The notes under the pieces were generated by a model, which saw nothing but the letters and a program-made list of their open reading frames with translations, ran no database searches and was not told the DNA's origin. Shown one piece after another: positions 1 to 8,287 of a stretch of 64,000 nt of DNA. The position numbers were made by a program, and so were the translations under genes. Numbering within the stretch: the stretch's first letter is position 1; every line of letters begins with the position of its first letter. This DNA is from JACVRN01 sp963715565 (GTDB taxonomy: Bacteria > Acidobacteriota > Blastocatellia > Pyrinomonadales > Pyrinomonadaceae). The DNA lies in contig OY970256.1 of assembly GCA_963715565.1 (NCBI GenBank), positions 4,836,001 to 4,900,000 on the forward strand, given 5' to 3'.

Positions 1-165
1 TTAGCTATCCCTGCTTTTGCAGGAGATATTCCAAATGATGTTACTTCTAAGCCTCCGACCAATGCTACAACGCAGGCTGGCGATATTCAGAATGGAGTAA
101 CAGGTGATATACCCTACGATGTTACTTCGGTCTGGCTTAACCTACTCGTTGCGTTAATAGCTTAA
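1..165 (+). CDS. C-terminal fragment of unrecognised small protein (truncated by window edge)
   Basis: Frame 1 is open from the first base to a TAA at 163-165, giving the last 54 residues of a protein that starts outside the window. The fragment repeats a short theme, GDIxxxVT, three times (GDIPNDVT, GDIQNGVT, GDIPYDVT) and ends in a hydrophobic stretch (WLNLLVALIA). I do not recognise a family. The AT-rich base composition matches the following genes, so it is probably part of the same transferred block. It could be a short exported or membrane-anchored peptide, but without the N-terminus this cannot be told. Confidence 0.45.
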   Translation, partial: LAIPAFAGDIPNDVTSKPPTNATTQAGDIQNGVTGDIPYDVTSVWLNLLVALIA

Positions 166-305
166 AGGTAATCGCAATTTACTAATTCTTGCTGCTAGGT
201 GTGGCGGCACAGGTTAAGTGTGCCTGCATATCATAGCAAGTTTTCTTACTGTAAGTGAAGGAGTTTTCAATCTTGCAAGATTTAATACTTAGCAACTGCT
301 CACAT

Positions 306-617
306 TTACTTCCTTCTTGCTTTCAATGCTCTTTTTACCCCTTCATGCTTTTTAGAAGAAGGTAGCTTTTCTGGTAAATCAAGCTCATCATCAATTAAAA
401 CATCTATCCAAATATTAGCTGCTCTTGCATATTGTAAGAGAATAAATAACGAAGGCTCTCTGATGTCCAATTCATAATGTGAGATTTTAGTATAAGAAAT
501 AATTTCTTCCATTCCTAAACGTCTTAACATTTCACTCTGAGAAAGTCCTAAAGAAAGTCGAATTTGCCGAAGTTTCTTTGCCAGATGTTTCGGCTTTGGT
601 TGCCTCCTTTTTGCCAT
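306..617 (-). CDS. XRE-family helix-turn-helix transcriptional regulator
   Basis: This 103-residue protein has a basic N-terminus and a Cro/CI-type helix-turn-helix over about residues 12-70 (RQIRLSLGLSQSEMLRRLG is the first two helices). A conserved DVLIDDELDLP block and a very basic tail (KRALKARRK) follow. A clear paralogue lies at 60792-61100, with the same length, the same DVLIDDELDLP block and the same tail. The ATG at 617 is preceded by an AGGAGG Shine-Dalgarno. Such proteins are usually DNA-binding repressors, but the target is unknown. The gene is AT-rich whereas its paralogue is GC-rich, so the two copies have had different recent histories. No toxin or phage partner is visible next to it. 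Confidence 0.85.
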   Translation of the reverse strand: MAKRRQPKPKHLAKKLRQIRLSLGLSQSEMLRRLGMEEIISYTKISHYELDIREPSLFILLQYARAANIWIDVLIDDELDLPEKLPSSKKHEGVKRALKARRK

Positions 618-684
618 CAGGAAATTCCTCCTGACAGCAAAAAGAATACATAAGATAATTTGCTTCTATATCCAGTCGGATATA
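617..684 (-). promoter_or_regulatory. Leader of XRE regulator: operator-like palindrome plus hairpin over the ribosome binding site
   Basis: Read on the minus strand, the palindrome TATATCC-GACT-GGATATA (667-684) lies 49 nt upstream of the ATG at 617. Directly before the start, TCAGGA (634-629) and TCCTGA (622-617) form an inverted repeat with a 6-nt loop. It covers the AGGAGG ribosome binding site and the A of the start codon. The same two elements with the same 49-nt spacing precede the paralogue at 60792. An autoregulatory operator and a translation-controlling hairpin are inferred. Confidence 0.5.
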
Positions 685-874
685 AGCTATGACTACTTTT
701 TAGTATCGCCGGAAGCTGTTTCTTATGCTTCCCGACGACGTACATCACTCTTGATGATATGCGGCGCTAATCATAGTGAGTATGAATGATTGTCAAAATA
801 ACAAACTGAATCTCTAAGAAATTAGACCAAACAATCTTATTGTGCAATCACTCAGATTCAAATAGAGAAAGTTC

Positions 875-1600
875 ATGGATAGCGATTCTAAAGATTCTGC
901 TGCTGAAAGAGTTGAGGGAAATTCACTGACTCCTGAACAGATTGAAGAAATTATGGCAGATGCCAAATTAAGCCCTACAGAGCTATTAAGAAAGGAGTTT
1001 AATAAGTATGAATCTCAGGCTAATCGGAATAAAAGTTCTAGTAATATCATTCCTTCCCGAAGCAGCAATCTAACTTATAAGTTTGTAAAGATATTAATCA
1101 TCTTTCTGATAATCATAGGAATCATCTATGGAGCTTATATTTACTTTAGCGAGATGCGTAATTCAAGCCACAAACAGCTAGAGGAGAAACAAGCCCTATC
1201 TAAATTAATAGCTAAATATAGTGCCATAGATGATTGGAGAGATAATCTTGAGAAGCTAGACGATGTATACAGTATAGATGTAGAGAATGCTCTAATTAGG
1301 AAAGACAACCTTCCATTACTAATATCTGGCTATATACAAGATATAGTAACTAGAGACGGTAAGCATTATATTTATTTCTCTGAAGTTGGCTCACCTAGTC
1401 CTGAAATAATTTTCATCCTCGAATACGACTCCGACCAAACCGAACAACTGATTAAGCAGTTACATGAGAACAATGAATTTACCTTAATAGCCTCAATAAC
1501 CTCTGTTCAGAAATCAGATAATGCATTATTCGATTCTGATTTGTCAGATAAGTTTTTAGCAAATGGTCGTTGCGTCGAATTATTAAATGTAGGTTACTGA
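875..1600 (+). CDS. Unrecognised single-pass membrane protein
   Basis: The protein has 241 residues. The first 65 or so are hydrophilic and probably cytoplasmic. One strong transmembrane helix follows at about residues 70-91 (ILIIFLIIIGIIYGAYIYF), then an outer domain of about 150 residues with mixed alpha/beta character (LPLLISGYIQDIV, KHYIYFSEVGS). I do not recognise a family, and there are no cysteine motifs or catalytic signatures. The GC content is far below that of the genes after 3.6 kb. It is followed at short distance by two more small exported or membrane genes on the same strand, which may form one transcript. Confidence 0.7.
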   Translation: MDSDSKDSAAERVEGNSLTPEQIEEIMADAKLSPTELLRKEFNKYESQANRNKSSSNIIPSRSSNLTYKFVKILIIFLIIIGIIYGAYIYFSEMRNSSHKQLEEKQALSKLIAKYSAIDDWRDNLEKLDDVYSIDVENALIRKDNLPLLISGYIQDIVTRDGKHYIYFSEVGSPSPEIIFILEYDSDQTEQLIKQLHENNEFTLIASITSVQKSDNALFDSDLSDKFLANGRCVELLNVGY

Positions 1601-1679
1601 GCATTCCTAACATTACGTGAAGCTAATTTTGGAATGAAGTTCTGTGGCTAATGCAATCCCATTAAGGAGGATATTTATA

Positions 1680-2282
1680 ATGAAGTATATGTTTGTAGCT
1701 GCTTTTATCCTAATTCTAGGAACTTTTGACGCCGGTACAGTTTTAGCGCAAGTGCCAGATTATATGCTTGACCCTAGATTGCCTATCCCTAAAGAAGGGA
1801 CAGTCATGGCTGACCCTTCTTTATTCTTACCAGATGAAGCTAGAAAAGATTATCAAAATCTAAAAACATTATCGCCCCAACAAAAACAGAAAATGGCACA
1901 TGCTTTAGGTCTATTGTTGAAAGCAAAAATTATTACTGAGGAAAGCAATGACTCTACAAAGATTCGTGAAGCAGTAATCGCCGCACGCAAGGAGATATTT
2001 GATACAGCAGATATATTGCCAGAAATTTCTTGGCTACGAAAAATCTTGCGTGTAAGTGCTCAAGCTCTCTTTGATGCATGGAGCTTAACAGCTAAAAGTT
2101 ATGGCTCTCCTGTATTATCCGCTAGTCAACGCGAGAAACTAATCAGGATATATGGCCTTGAGGACATACATCCCGACCATCATCAAAAGCGCATTATAAG
2201 AATTGCCACAAAATTCATTTTAGATGCTGTTACGGCCCTAAGTGGCGCACAGATAGTTTCACCTAGATGGTCTGAATTATAA
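1680..2282 (+). CDS. Unrecognised exported protein with signal peptide
   Basis: The start at 1680 is chosen because an AAGGAGG ribosome binding site lies about 9 nt upstream and because translation from there begins with a good signal peptide (MKYMFVAAFILILGTF..., probable cleavage after VLA at about residue 23). An in-frame ATG 36 bases earlier has no such site. The mature part, about 177 residues, is largely helical and polar, with no cysteines or recognisable motif. Its genomic setting is the AT-rich block, between a single-pass membrane protein and a zinc-ribbon membrane protein. No function can be assigned. Confidence 0.7.
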   Translation: MKYMFVAAFILILGTFDAGTVLAQVPDYMLDPRLPIPKEGTVMADPSLFLPDEARKDYQNLKTLSPQQKQKMAHALGLLLKAKIITEESNDSTKIREAVIAARKEIFDTADILPEISWLRKILRVSAQALFDAWSLTAKSYGSPVLSASQREKLIRIYGLEDIHPDHHQKRIIRIATKFILDAVTALSGAQIVSPRWSEL

Positions 2283-2330
2283 GTTTAGTGAACAGTAATT
2301 ATGTATCTAAGCAGAGGTGATTAAGTAATT

Positions 2331-2729
2331 ATGTGGAAGTGCTCTCATTGTAAAGAACAGATAGAAGATAAATATGAATTCTGCTGGAAGTGTGGCCTTA
2401 GAAATATCAACCTTCCTTTAACTCAAGCTCAAGAGGAGTTTCAAAAAGAGCAAGAGCTTGGAGTGCCAAGCTTTTATTCAATTGATGAGTTAGTGCCCCC
2501 GCCACAGAAGCATAAAGAAAGCTTAAGTGAAAAACTTGGGGGAGATATTATTAATGTGATTATTGGAGCTATCCTTACTGTTACTATTGTTCCACTAATA
2601 AGATTCGTATTTGGCGCTTATGGCTTTTATATTTCAATAGCCTTCGTTGCGCTAGTTGTAATTTTCATTATTTGGAAAGTATTTAGAAGTGATTCGTCAG
2701 AAGGGAAAGGTCTAGGACTTGGCCCTTAA
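2331..2729 (+). CDS. Zinc-ribbon membrane protein
   Basis: The N-terminus carries a treble-clef or zinc-ribbon motif with cysteines at about residues 4, 7, 18 and 21 (CSHCKEQ... FCWKCG). A charged linker follows, then two hydrophobic segments at about residues 72-92 and 95-117 that should span the membrane, and a glycine-rich tail. Zinc-ribbon plus membrane-helix proteins of this size are common and mostly uncharacterised. The gene follows the exported protein by about 50 bp on the same strand. The zinc ribbon is seen directly; the role is unknown. Confidence 0.72.
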   Translation: MWKCSHCKEQIEDKYEFCWKCGLRNINLPLTQAQEEFQKEQELGVPSFYSIDELVPPPQKHKESLSEKLGGDIINVIIGAILTVTIVPLIRFVFGAYGFYISIAFVALVVIFIIWKVFRSDSSEGKGLGLGP

Positions 2730-2833
2730 TCAAATCAAAAATAGAAAAATCAAAAATCTTCTCATCCATCTCAAAATGCACAATTTCCTAAAATTGGTAT
2801 AGTACCCTTTCGACAACTAACCTTCTAAATGAA

Positions 2834-3022
2834 CTACTGTTTATTAATTTTCTTTGGCCTCCCAACTTTGCGTTCTTTTACTAACTTCAAATCTTTCTCA
2901 CGAATCATGTAATCTCGACCGAACTTCTGCGCTGGTAATCTGCCTGCTTCAATAAGTGCTTGAACTCTTCTAGGAGTTATTCCTAATTTCTCTGCTGCTT
3001 GTTTTGTTGTTAAGAAGTCCAT
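2834..3022 (-). CDS. Excisionase-family HTH DNA-binding protein
   Basis: This 62-residue protein is almost entirely one MerR-like winged HTH of the excisionase (HTH_17) family: LTTKQAAEKLGITPRRVQALI, a short wing (GRLPAQKFGRDYMIRE) and a basic tail (GRPKKINK). Proteins of this type act as recombination directionality factors of integrated elements or as small transcription regulators. It lies about 180 bp from the 3' end of the tRNA-Leu gene and within the AT-rich block. That is where an excisionase of a tRNA-integrated element is commonly found. No integrase gene is visible in this window. Confidence 0.8.
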   Translation of the reverse strand: MDFLTTKQAAEKLGITPRRVQALIEAGRLPAQKFGRDYMIREKDLKLVKERKVGRPKKINKQ

Positions 3023-3201
3023 AAATCAACTTATAAAGCTAAATAAAATATTCTGCAAGAGGATGAGTTTTATATTTACAAACTATTCTTTTAGGCGTAT
3101 TATTCATTCAATGTGTTAATGAATGTGTTAACGCTAGTTCTTTGAAAGAATTCCGAGTAGGAAGGCAGTAGAAAGATTCTAATTTACTTAGAGGTTTAAA
3201 G

Positions 3202-3285
3202 TGCCGGTGGAGGGACTTGAACCCCCACGCCCTTGCGAGCGGCAGATTTTGAGTCTGCTGTGTCTGCCAATTCCACCACACCGGC
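3202..3285 (-). tRNA. tRNA-Leu (anticodon CAA)
   Basis: Read on the minus strand the acceptor stem is GCCGGTG paired with CACCGGC. The anticodon arm is GCAGA-CTCAAAA-TCTGC, giving anticodon CAA. A long variable arm (class II, as for leucine) precedes a T arm containing GTTCAAGT. The discriminator base is A and CCA is not encoded. The base composition changes sharply at the 3' end: AT-rich DNA lies on the low-coordinate side and GC-rich DNA on the other. Confidence 0.95.
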
Positions 3286-3597
3286 TTCTGAAAGGATGCG
3301 TTTGGCTTGGACCATCATAGTCGGCCAGGTTGTTGAACGTCAACTGGCCGCGCGGGTGGCACAAAGGTTGCTAAACAGAGTCGTGTTCGAGCATGGGAGG
3401 GTCTAAAAAATATTTACCGGGCGGTGGCCGTGGATGTACAATGGTCCTGCCCCTCAAGCGGCGAACGGCCTCCTGTTATTAGTCGCCGCTTTCTGTTCTC
3501 TCAAGTACATCTTGATGGCGTTTTCAAAACGCGGCCCTGACAGAGGGCTTCGCGTCCGTTTATTCCCCCCTCTTGAAGACGCTTTGGAGTTCAAGTT

Positions 3598-4740
3598 ATG
3601 CCTGAAGAAAGCTTGGGTAAGGCTCGTATCCTTGTGGTGGATGACGAGCCGGAAATCAGAGAGGTGCTGTGCGCTTTGCTGGGCGACGACTACGAGTGCG
3701 AGGCCGTAGGCTCGGCTGAAGAGGCGCTCGCACGTCTGGGCTCCAATGAATTTAACCTCATTATCAGCGACATCATGATGGGCGGCATGAGCGGGCTGGA
3801 AATGGTTCCTCAAGTGCTCGCAGTAGCGCCGGACGCGGTGGTCGTGATGATCAGCGGCGTGCAGACCATAGAGAGCGCTATCAAGGCTTTGCGCGCAGGG
3901 GCTTTTGATTACGTGATGAAGCCGTTTGACCTCAGGCAGGTCGAGGCAGTCGTCTCGCGGGCGCTTGAGCATCATGAGCTTCGCGTCGCCAAACGACGCT
4001 ACGAGAACCACTTAGAGGAGCTGGTCAAAGAGCGCACGGAGCAGTTGGACGCGGCACTGGTGTCGGTCGAGGATGCTTACCGCGCGACCCTGAAGGCGCT
4101 GGCTCATGCGCTTGAGACGCGCGATGCAGAGACGCACGGCCATTCGGAGCGCGTCGTCACCTTTAGCCTGCGACTCGGGCGCGAGCTGGGGCTTGATACC
4201 AACCAGATGCGGTCTCTGGAGTTCGGCTCGCTCCTGCACGACATAGGCAAGATAGGCGTGCCGGATGCGATTTTGCGTAAACCCGCCAAGCTCACCGAAG
4301 ACGAGTGGGTCAAGATGCGCGAGCACCCGCTTCACGGGCAAGCCATACTGCGCGGGATACAGTTTCTGGAAGGCGCTGCGCGCGTCGTCGCACAGCATCA
4401 CGAGAAATGGGACGGCTCGGGTTATCCTTTGGGCCTGCGCGGCGAGGAGATTGATCTAAACGCGCGTATTTTCGCGGTCGCTGACGCTTTTGACGCGATG
4501 ACGAGCGATAGGGTCTACCGCAAAGGCAAGCCGTACGAGGAGGCTTCGGAAGAGCTAAACCGCTTTGCGGGGATGCAATTTGACCCGCAGGTGGTCGTGG
4601 CTTTTCATAGCGTGCCGCGCGAGGATTGGGATGATTTGCGCCGCCGCTCGATCATCAAAAAGCAGGATGAGCTTGCTTCTCCAGCCGGGCGCGCTCTGGC
4701 CGCCATGCTGGACGCGAAACTGACCGCCATCGCCAGCTAG
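3598..4740 (+). CDS. Response regulator with HD-GYP c-di-GMP phosphodiesterase domain (RpfG-like)
   Basis: Residues 10-125 form a receiver domain with the acidic pair DD15-16, phospho-acceptor Asp58 (LIISDIMMGG) and Lys108 (VMKPFD). A coiled-coil linker of about 30 residues (HHELRVAKRRYENHLEELVKER begins it) leads to an HD-GYP domain. That domain carries HDIGKIGVPD from about residue 214 and HHEKWDGSGYP near 268, so the metal-binding set looks complete. Members of this family hydrolyse cyclic di-GMP and lower its level when phosphorylated. It stands alone; no cognate kinase is adjacent. The ORF starts at the ATG that leaves only nine residues before the first beta strand. Confidence 0.92.
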   Translation: MPEESLGKARILVVDDEPEIREVLCALLGDDYECEAVGSAEEALARLGSNEFNLIISDIMMGGMSGLEMVPQVLAVAPDAVVVMISGVQTIESAIKALRAGAFDYVMKPFDLRQVEAVVSRALEHHELRVAKRRYENHLEELVKERTEQLDAALVSVEDAYRATLKALAHALETRDAETHGHSERVVTFSLRLGRELGLDTNQMRSLEFGSLLHDIGKIGVPDAILRKPAKLTEDEWVKMREHPLHGQAILRGIQFLEGAARVVAQHHEKWDGSGYPLGLRGEEIDLNARIFAVADAFDAMTSDRVYRKGKPYEEASEELNRFAGMQFDPQVVVAFHSVPREDWDDLRRRSIIKKQDELASPAGRALAAMLDAKLTAIAS

Positions 4741-4941
4741 GATTTAGACAAAGAGGATTCAACAAGACGCCGGAGGCGCGCTCAAAAGAAGAGCGGCCTC
4801 TGGTACTTTTTTCCGCTCCCGGCGGGCAAATCGCCGCACAATAATTCCCGTCAAGCCCTTGAAAGAGCGCCACGAAAAGCTCTTAAAGCCGCTCCCTACG
4901 GCCCGCACGAATTAATTGATAAGAAAATTTTCAGTATAAAA

Positions 4942-5094
4942 AGTCCCGTAGGGACTGAATGTTTATAGCCCGCGCGCATTTCTAAAAATCAAGCTCCGTA
5001 GGAGCGGCATGTTCAACGTTCATCACATGCCGCTCCTACGGAGCTTGATTCTTGATTGATGCTCTTAGGCTATAACATCCTGCTCCTATGGAGC
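4942..5094. repeat. Palindromic repeat element, copy 1 of 4 (paired 13-mer palindromes)
   Basis: The outer 13-mer palindrome GTCCC-GTA-GGGAC plus ATGTTTATAG (from 4942) is mirrored by CTATAACAT... GCTCCTATGGAGC (5070-5094). Between them lies a perfect 26-bp inverted repeat (4987-5012 and 5025-5050) built on GCTCCGTAGGAGC. Related copies lie at 56357, 57678 and 60237. It occupies most of the 420-bp gap between the HD-GYP gene and the convergent VWA gene. Confidence 0.85.
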
Positions 5095-5161
5095 CGGACA
5101 ATACTGACTTCAAATACTTTCCAAAGACTACATCACTAAGCGCGCGCGTTTGTTTCTTGCG

Positions 5162-6304
5162 CTACTGCGCTGCCGGGACTGTGTAGCCGGAGCGCGAGCG
5201 CACCGTCAGACCTTGACGCCTGAGCGCTACCTTGACGCGGCGGTATTCTCCCGGACGCGAAATCGAGAGCGGGCGTTTCGGTCTGTACGTCACGACGTAC
5301 TGCGCGCCTATATCGCGCGCCACTTCGCGGCCTTCTCTGAGCATCTCTTCTTCCGTGAGGGGCAGCAAGATTCGACCGCCCGTTTCTTCTGCGAGTTTGG
5401 TCAAACGCTCCTCGCTCTTGATAGTCGCTTCGACATACTCTTTGCGCTTGCGCCGCATCTCGCGATCCGTGTCGATGGTGGCGATGTTGACGTTGGGACG
5501 CGGCACGGGAATGGTCGGGTCCGCTTCTTTCGCCACGTCGTTGGCCGTTCGCGGCGGAGCCCCGCCCAAGGTCACGGGCGAGCCGATTTTTTTAATCCCC
5601 TCGCGGCCCATCGCCGTATAGCTGATGACATAGACGGTCGCCTGCGCTGCGTTCAACTGCCGCACAGCTTCCGCGTAGGATTTATCGTTCGGCTCCACAC
5701 CGTCTGTAATCAGCACGATGTGACGGCTGCCTGCGGGACGATTCTTTATTCTGGACGCGGCTTCGATGAGCGCCGCAGAGATGCGCTTCTTTCTACCGGA
5801 AGAGAGCTTGGTTTTCAGCGTGCGCTGCAAGGCTTCGCGGTCGCTTGTCCAATCCTGCAAGACCTCCACGCGGTCGCCCGCTTGAACAATGGCAACATCG
5901 TCACCCGTCTTGAGGCTCTTAATCAAAGAAAGCGCAAGATCGCGCGTCGTGTTTGTTCGCATCATTGGATTGATGCCGCCACTCGTGTCGAGCACAAGCA
6001 GGACATTAGCTGGAATGCGGCGCACGCTTTTGACTTCCTGCATCTCGTCATCTTCGATGACGAGGATGTCCGGCATCTCTATGGTCGGATCAAAACGTCC
6101 GTAATCATCCGTGACGAAAATGGGAAGTCGCACCTCTTCGGTGAAAATCCGTATCTGCTCCGGCTCTCGCGCGAGCGGAGTGGGCTCAGATTGAGGAGCT
6201 TCGCTCGCGTTGCTGCGACCTGACTGCGCGCGCGTTGGAGTAAGTGCGACGAACACAATCGCCACGGCGATGAACAACATAAACATACTGCGGGATGAAA
6301 GCAT
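5162..6304 (-). CDS. Secreted VWA protein of the acidobacterial VWFA-related type
   Basis: The 380-residue protein starts with a signal peptide (MFMLFIAVAIVFVALTP, cleavage near TRAQS). A von Willebrand factor A domain runs from about residue 95 to 330, with the metal-binding DTSGG segment (VLLVLDTSGG) and a second conserved site (IVLITDGVEPND). This layout matches the VWFA-related family that is abundant in Acidobacteriota. VWA domains bind proteins through a bound metal ion; the substrate here is unknown. The MIDAS-like motif reads DxSGG rather than the classic DxSxS. The gene stands alone, convergent with the HD-GYP gene. Confidence 0.85.
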   Translation of the reverse strand: MLSSRSMFMLFIAVAIVFVALTPTRAQSGRSNASEAPQSEPTPLAREPEQIRIFTEEVRLPIFVTDDYGRFDPTIEMPDILVIEDDEMQEVKSVRRIPANVLLVLDTSGGINPMMRTNTTRDLALSLIKSLKTGDDVAIVQAGDRVEVLQDWTSDREALQRTLKTKLSSGRKKRISAALIEAASRIKNRPAGSRHIVLITDGVEPNDKSYAEAVRQLNAAQATVYVISYTAMGREGIKKIGSPVTLGGAPPRTANDVAKEADPTIPVPRPNVNIATIDTDREMRRKRKEYVEATIKSEERLTKLAEETGGRILLPLTEEEMLREGREVARDIGAQYVVTYRPKRPLSISRPGEYRRVKVALRRQGLTVRSRSGYTVPAAQ

Positions 6305-6410
6305 GACTGGGCCTCAAAAAAACAGAGAGAGGGGAACGTGACAACGATTTAATCGGTGACGGGTTGGACGAGCCTGTAGGCCGCGCGGGTTGCCAAACGT
6401 TTTTTGGGGA

Positions 6411-7421
6411 TTAAGTATTGCGGCGACGGGCCTGCGCCTGCACAGCCGTAATAGCGACCGCATCAACGATGTCTTCCGCTTTACAGCCGCGCGACAAATC
6501 ATTACAGGGTTTGTCCAGTCCTTGCAGGATAGGCCCAATGGCAGAAGCTTTCGCCAGCCGCTCCGTCAGCTTGTAAGCAATGTTCCCGGCTTGCAGGTCA
6601 GGGAAAATCAGGACGTTGGCGCGGCCCCCGACGCTTGAGCCGGGCGCTTTAGATTCTGCGACCGAAGGGACAAGAGCGGCGTCTGCCTGCAACTCGCCGT
6701 CAACTAAAAGCTCTGGTGCGCGCGCGCGCACTGTCTTTGTCGCTTCGACTACCTTGTCAATCAATTTATGTTTGGCGCTGCCCTTCGTGGAAAACGAGAG
6801 CATGGCGACGCGCGGCTCTGCTTCCAACAAGGCGCGGCAGGAGTCTGCCGAAGCGATAGCGATTTCGGCCAGCTCCGTGGCGGACGGCTCAATCACCACG
6901 CCGCAATCTGCGTAGATGAGCGCGCCCTGCTCCCCAAAGCTTGTATCAGGCAGGGCCATGACAAAAAAGCTTGAGACGAGCTTGAAACCCTGACGCACGC
7001 CTATGCAATGAAGCGCGGCGCGCACGGTATGCGCCGTCGTGTTGGTCGCGCCCGCCACGCTGCCGTCGGCACGACCCTCGCGCACCATCAGGTTTCCATA
7101 GTAGAGCGGGTCTGCGACAGCCGCGCGCGCTTCGTCAGGCATCAAGCCCTTGGCGCGGCGCAGCTCGTAGTAAAGCTGGACCATCTTGTCGAAATCCGGC
7201 GCGCGGCGATGGTCAATCACTTCGACACCGCCGAGGTCCACACGGTTGGCCTGCGCCAGCGAGCGAATCTTCTCTTCGCTGCCGAGGATGGTGATGCGCG
7301 CTAACGATTGACGCACGCACATCGAGGCGGCGGCCACCGTGCGCGGGTCTTCGCCTTCCGGCAGGACTATGTGTTGAAGGTCACTGGCTGCGCGCTGGCG
7401 TAACTGTTCGAGAATGCTCAT
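6411..7421 (-). CDS. pta: Phosphate acetyltransferase
   Basis: At 336 residues this is a full-length short-form Pta: only the PTA_PTB catalytic domain, without the N-terminal DRTGG or P-loop extension of the long form. Recognisable blocks are IVLPEGEDPRT near the start, DGSVAGATNTTAHTVRAAL and VGGRANVLIFPDLQAGNIAYKL near the C-terminus. The enzyme converts acetyl-CoA and phosphate to acetyl phosphate and CoA. No acetate kinase gene is next to it. A phosphate butyryltransferase is the main alternative, but the SVGGRANVLIFPDLQ block fits Pta better. Confidence 0.9.
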   Translation of the reverse strand: MSILEQLRQRAASDLQHIVLPEGEDPRTVAAASMCVRQSLARITILGSEEKIRSLAQANRVDLGGVEVIDHRRAPDFDKMVQLYYELRRAKGLMPDEARAAVADPLYYGNLMVREGRADGSVAGATNTTAHTVRAALHCIGVRQGFKLVSSFFVMALPDTSFGEQGALIYADCGVVIEPSATELAEIAIASADSCRALLEAEPRVAMLSFSTKGSAKHKLIDKVVEATKTVRARAPELLVDGELQADAALVPSVAESKAPGSSVGGRANVLIFPDLQAGNIAYKLTERLAKASAIGPILQGLDKPCNDLSRGCKAEDIVDAVAITAVQAQARRRNT

Positions 7422-7582
7422 AAGAAATTTTCTTGTGGAAAACCTTTTACCTTCCGGGGTGCGTCTTAAGAGGGACGAGTCTAACCGACCGGAAACCCGT
7501 AGGACAAGCCGCGCGAAGAGAAACGTCCAGCGCGTTTGCCGTAGCTCTGTAATTCATTAAAGCGTATGAAATCTGAAAAAGG

Positions 7583-7660
7583 TCTCAAGTCCCAAGTCCA
7601 AAGTCCCAAGTCAACAATCAGTTCTTCGACTTGGGACTTGAGACTTGGGATTTGGGACTT
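7583..7660. repeat. Inverted repeat built of 7-bp units (AAGTCCC family)
   Basis: The left arm (7583-7612) is a run of CAAGTCC-type heptamers. The right arm (7627-7659) is its reverse complement in form (GACTTGGGACTTGAGACTTGG), with a short spacer. It lies in the 320-bp gap between pta and the divergent SnoaL-like gene; the rest of that gap shows nothing recognisable. Confidence 0.85.
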
Positions 7661-7742
7661 TTCTGTTAACCTCGCTTAATCAAATCTTGTCATCAGGAAT
7701 GGGCCTGTGGTAACGTCCCCTCTATCATCAGGAGAACGAGCC

Positions 7743-8222
7743 ATGCGACAAATCATCAGCTACCTTTTAGTCTCTCTGGCAACTTTTATCATCGGTGTCA
7801 CGGCAGCCAATCCGTGGACCGCTTTTCGCACGACCTCCGATAGCCAGGCCGAGCGCGAAGTCTTAAAAGTCGAGCGGCAATATCTGGACGCGCACATGCA
7901 GCGCGACACGGCCACACTCCGGCGCATCCTCTCCGACAATTTCTATTTCTCGCACTACTGGGGAGGAGCCGCCAGCAAGGCCGAGCGTCTGGCGCTTGTC
8001 GAAAATCCGAACATGACGTTCTCGTCCATAGACACCAGAAACGTCAGCGTCGCGGTCATGGGCGACAGGGCATATGTGATGGGGCAAGCGGTCGTGCGCG
8101 GAAGCTATCGTGAGAGACTGTTTACGACGCCGCTCTACCGTTACATACGTACCTACGAGAAACGCGACGGGCGCTGGCAGATTGTCTCGGTCGAGTGCAA
8201 CAAGGCCGCTTATTGGAGATAA
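7743..8222 (+). CDS. SnoaL/DUF4440-type NTF2-fold protein, exported
   Basis: Translation from 7743 is favoured because a CAGGAG ribosome binding site sits just upstream and the product then begins with a signal peptide or anchor (MRQIISYLLVSLATFIIGVTAA). The remaining 135 residues fit the DUF4440 nuclear-transport-factor-2 fold: ERQYLDAHMQRDTATLRRIL, then FTTPLYRYIRTYEKRDGRWQIV near the end. Such proteins are small cone-shaped barrels with varied ligand-binding or enzymatic roles, and none can be chosen here. An earlier in-frame ATG at 7707 lacks a ribosome binding site. Confidence 0.8.
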   Translation: MRQIISYLLVSLATFIIGVTAANPWTAFRTTSDSQAEREVLKVERQYLDAHMQRDTATLRRILSDNFYFSHYWGGAASKAERLALVENPNMTFSSIDTRNVSVAVMGDRAYVMGQAVVRGSYRERLFTTPLYRYIRTYEKRDGRWQIVSVECNKAAYWR

Positions 8223-8287
8223 GCGCGCGCCCGAAAAATTTTCAATCAAAGCCACATGACTTTTGGCCGCAAGGGCCAAACGTCACG

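Noticed and set aside
875..2729. Small genes of the AT-rich block as a toxin-antitoxin or phage module
   Set aside because: None of the proteins shows toxin, nuclease, portal or capsid features; they are a single-pass membrane protein, an exported protein and a zinc-ribbon membrane protein of unknown role.
5150..6223. Plus-strand open frame of 357 codons opposite the VWA protein
   Set aside because: The minus strand encodes a signal peptide and a complete VWA domain; the plus-strand product is rich in Arg, His and Ala without recognisable structure.
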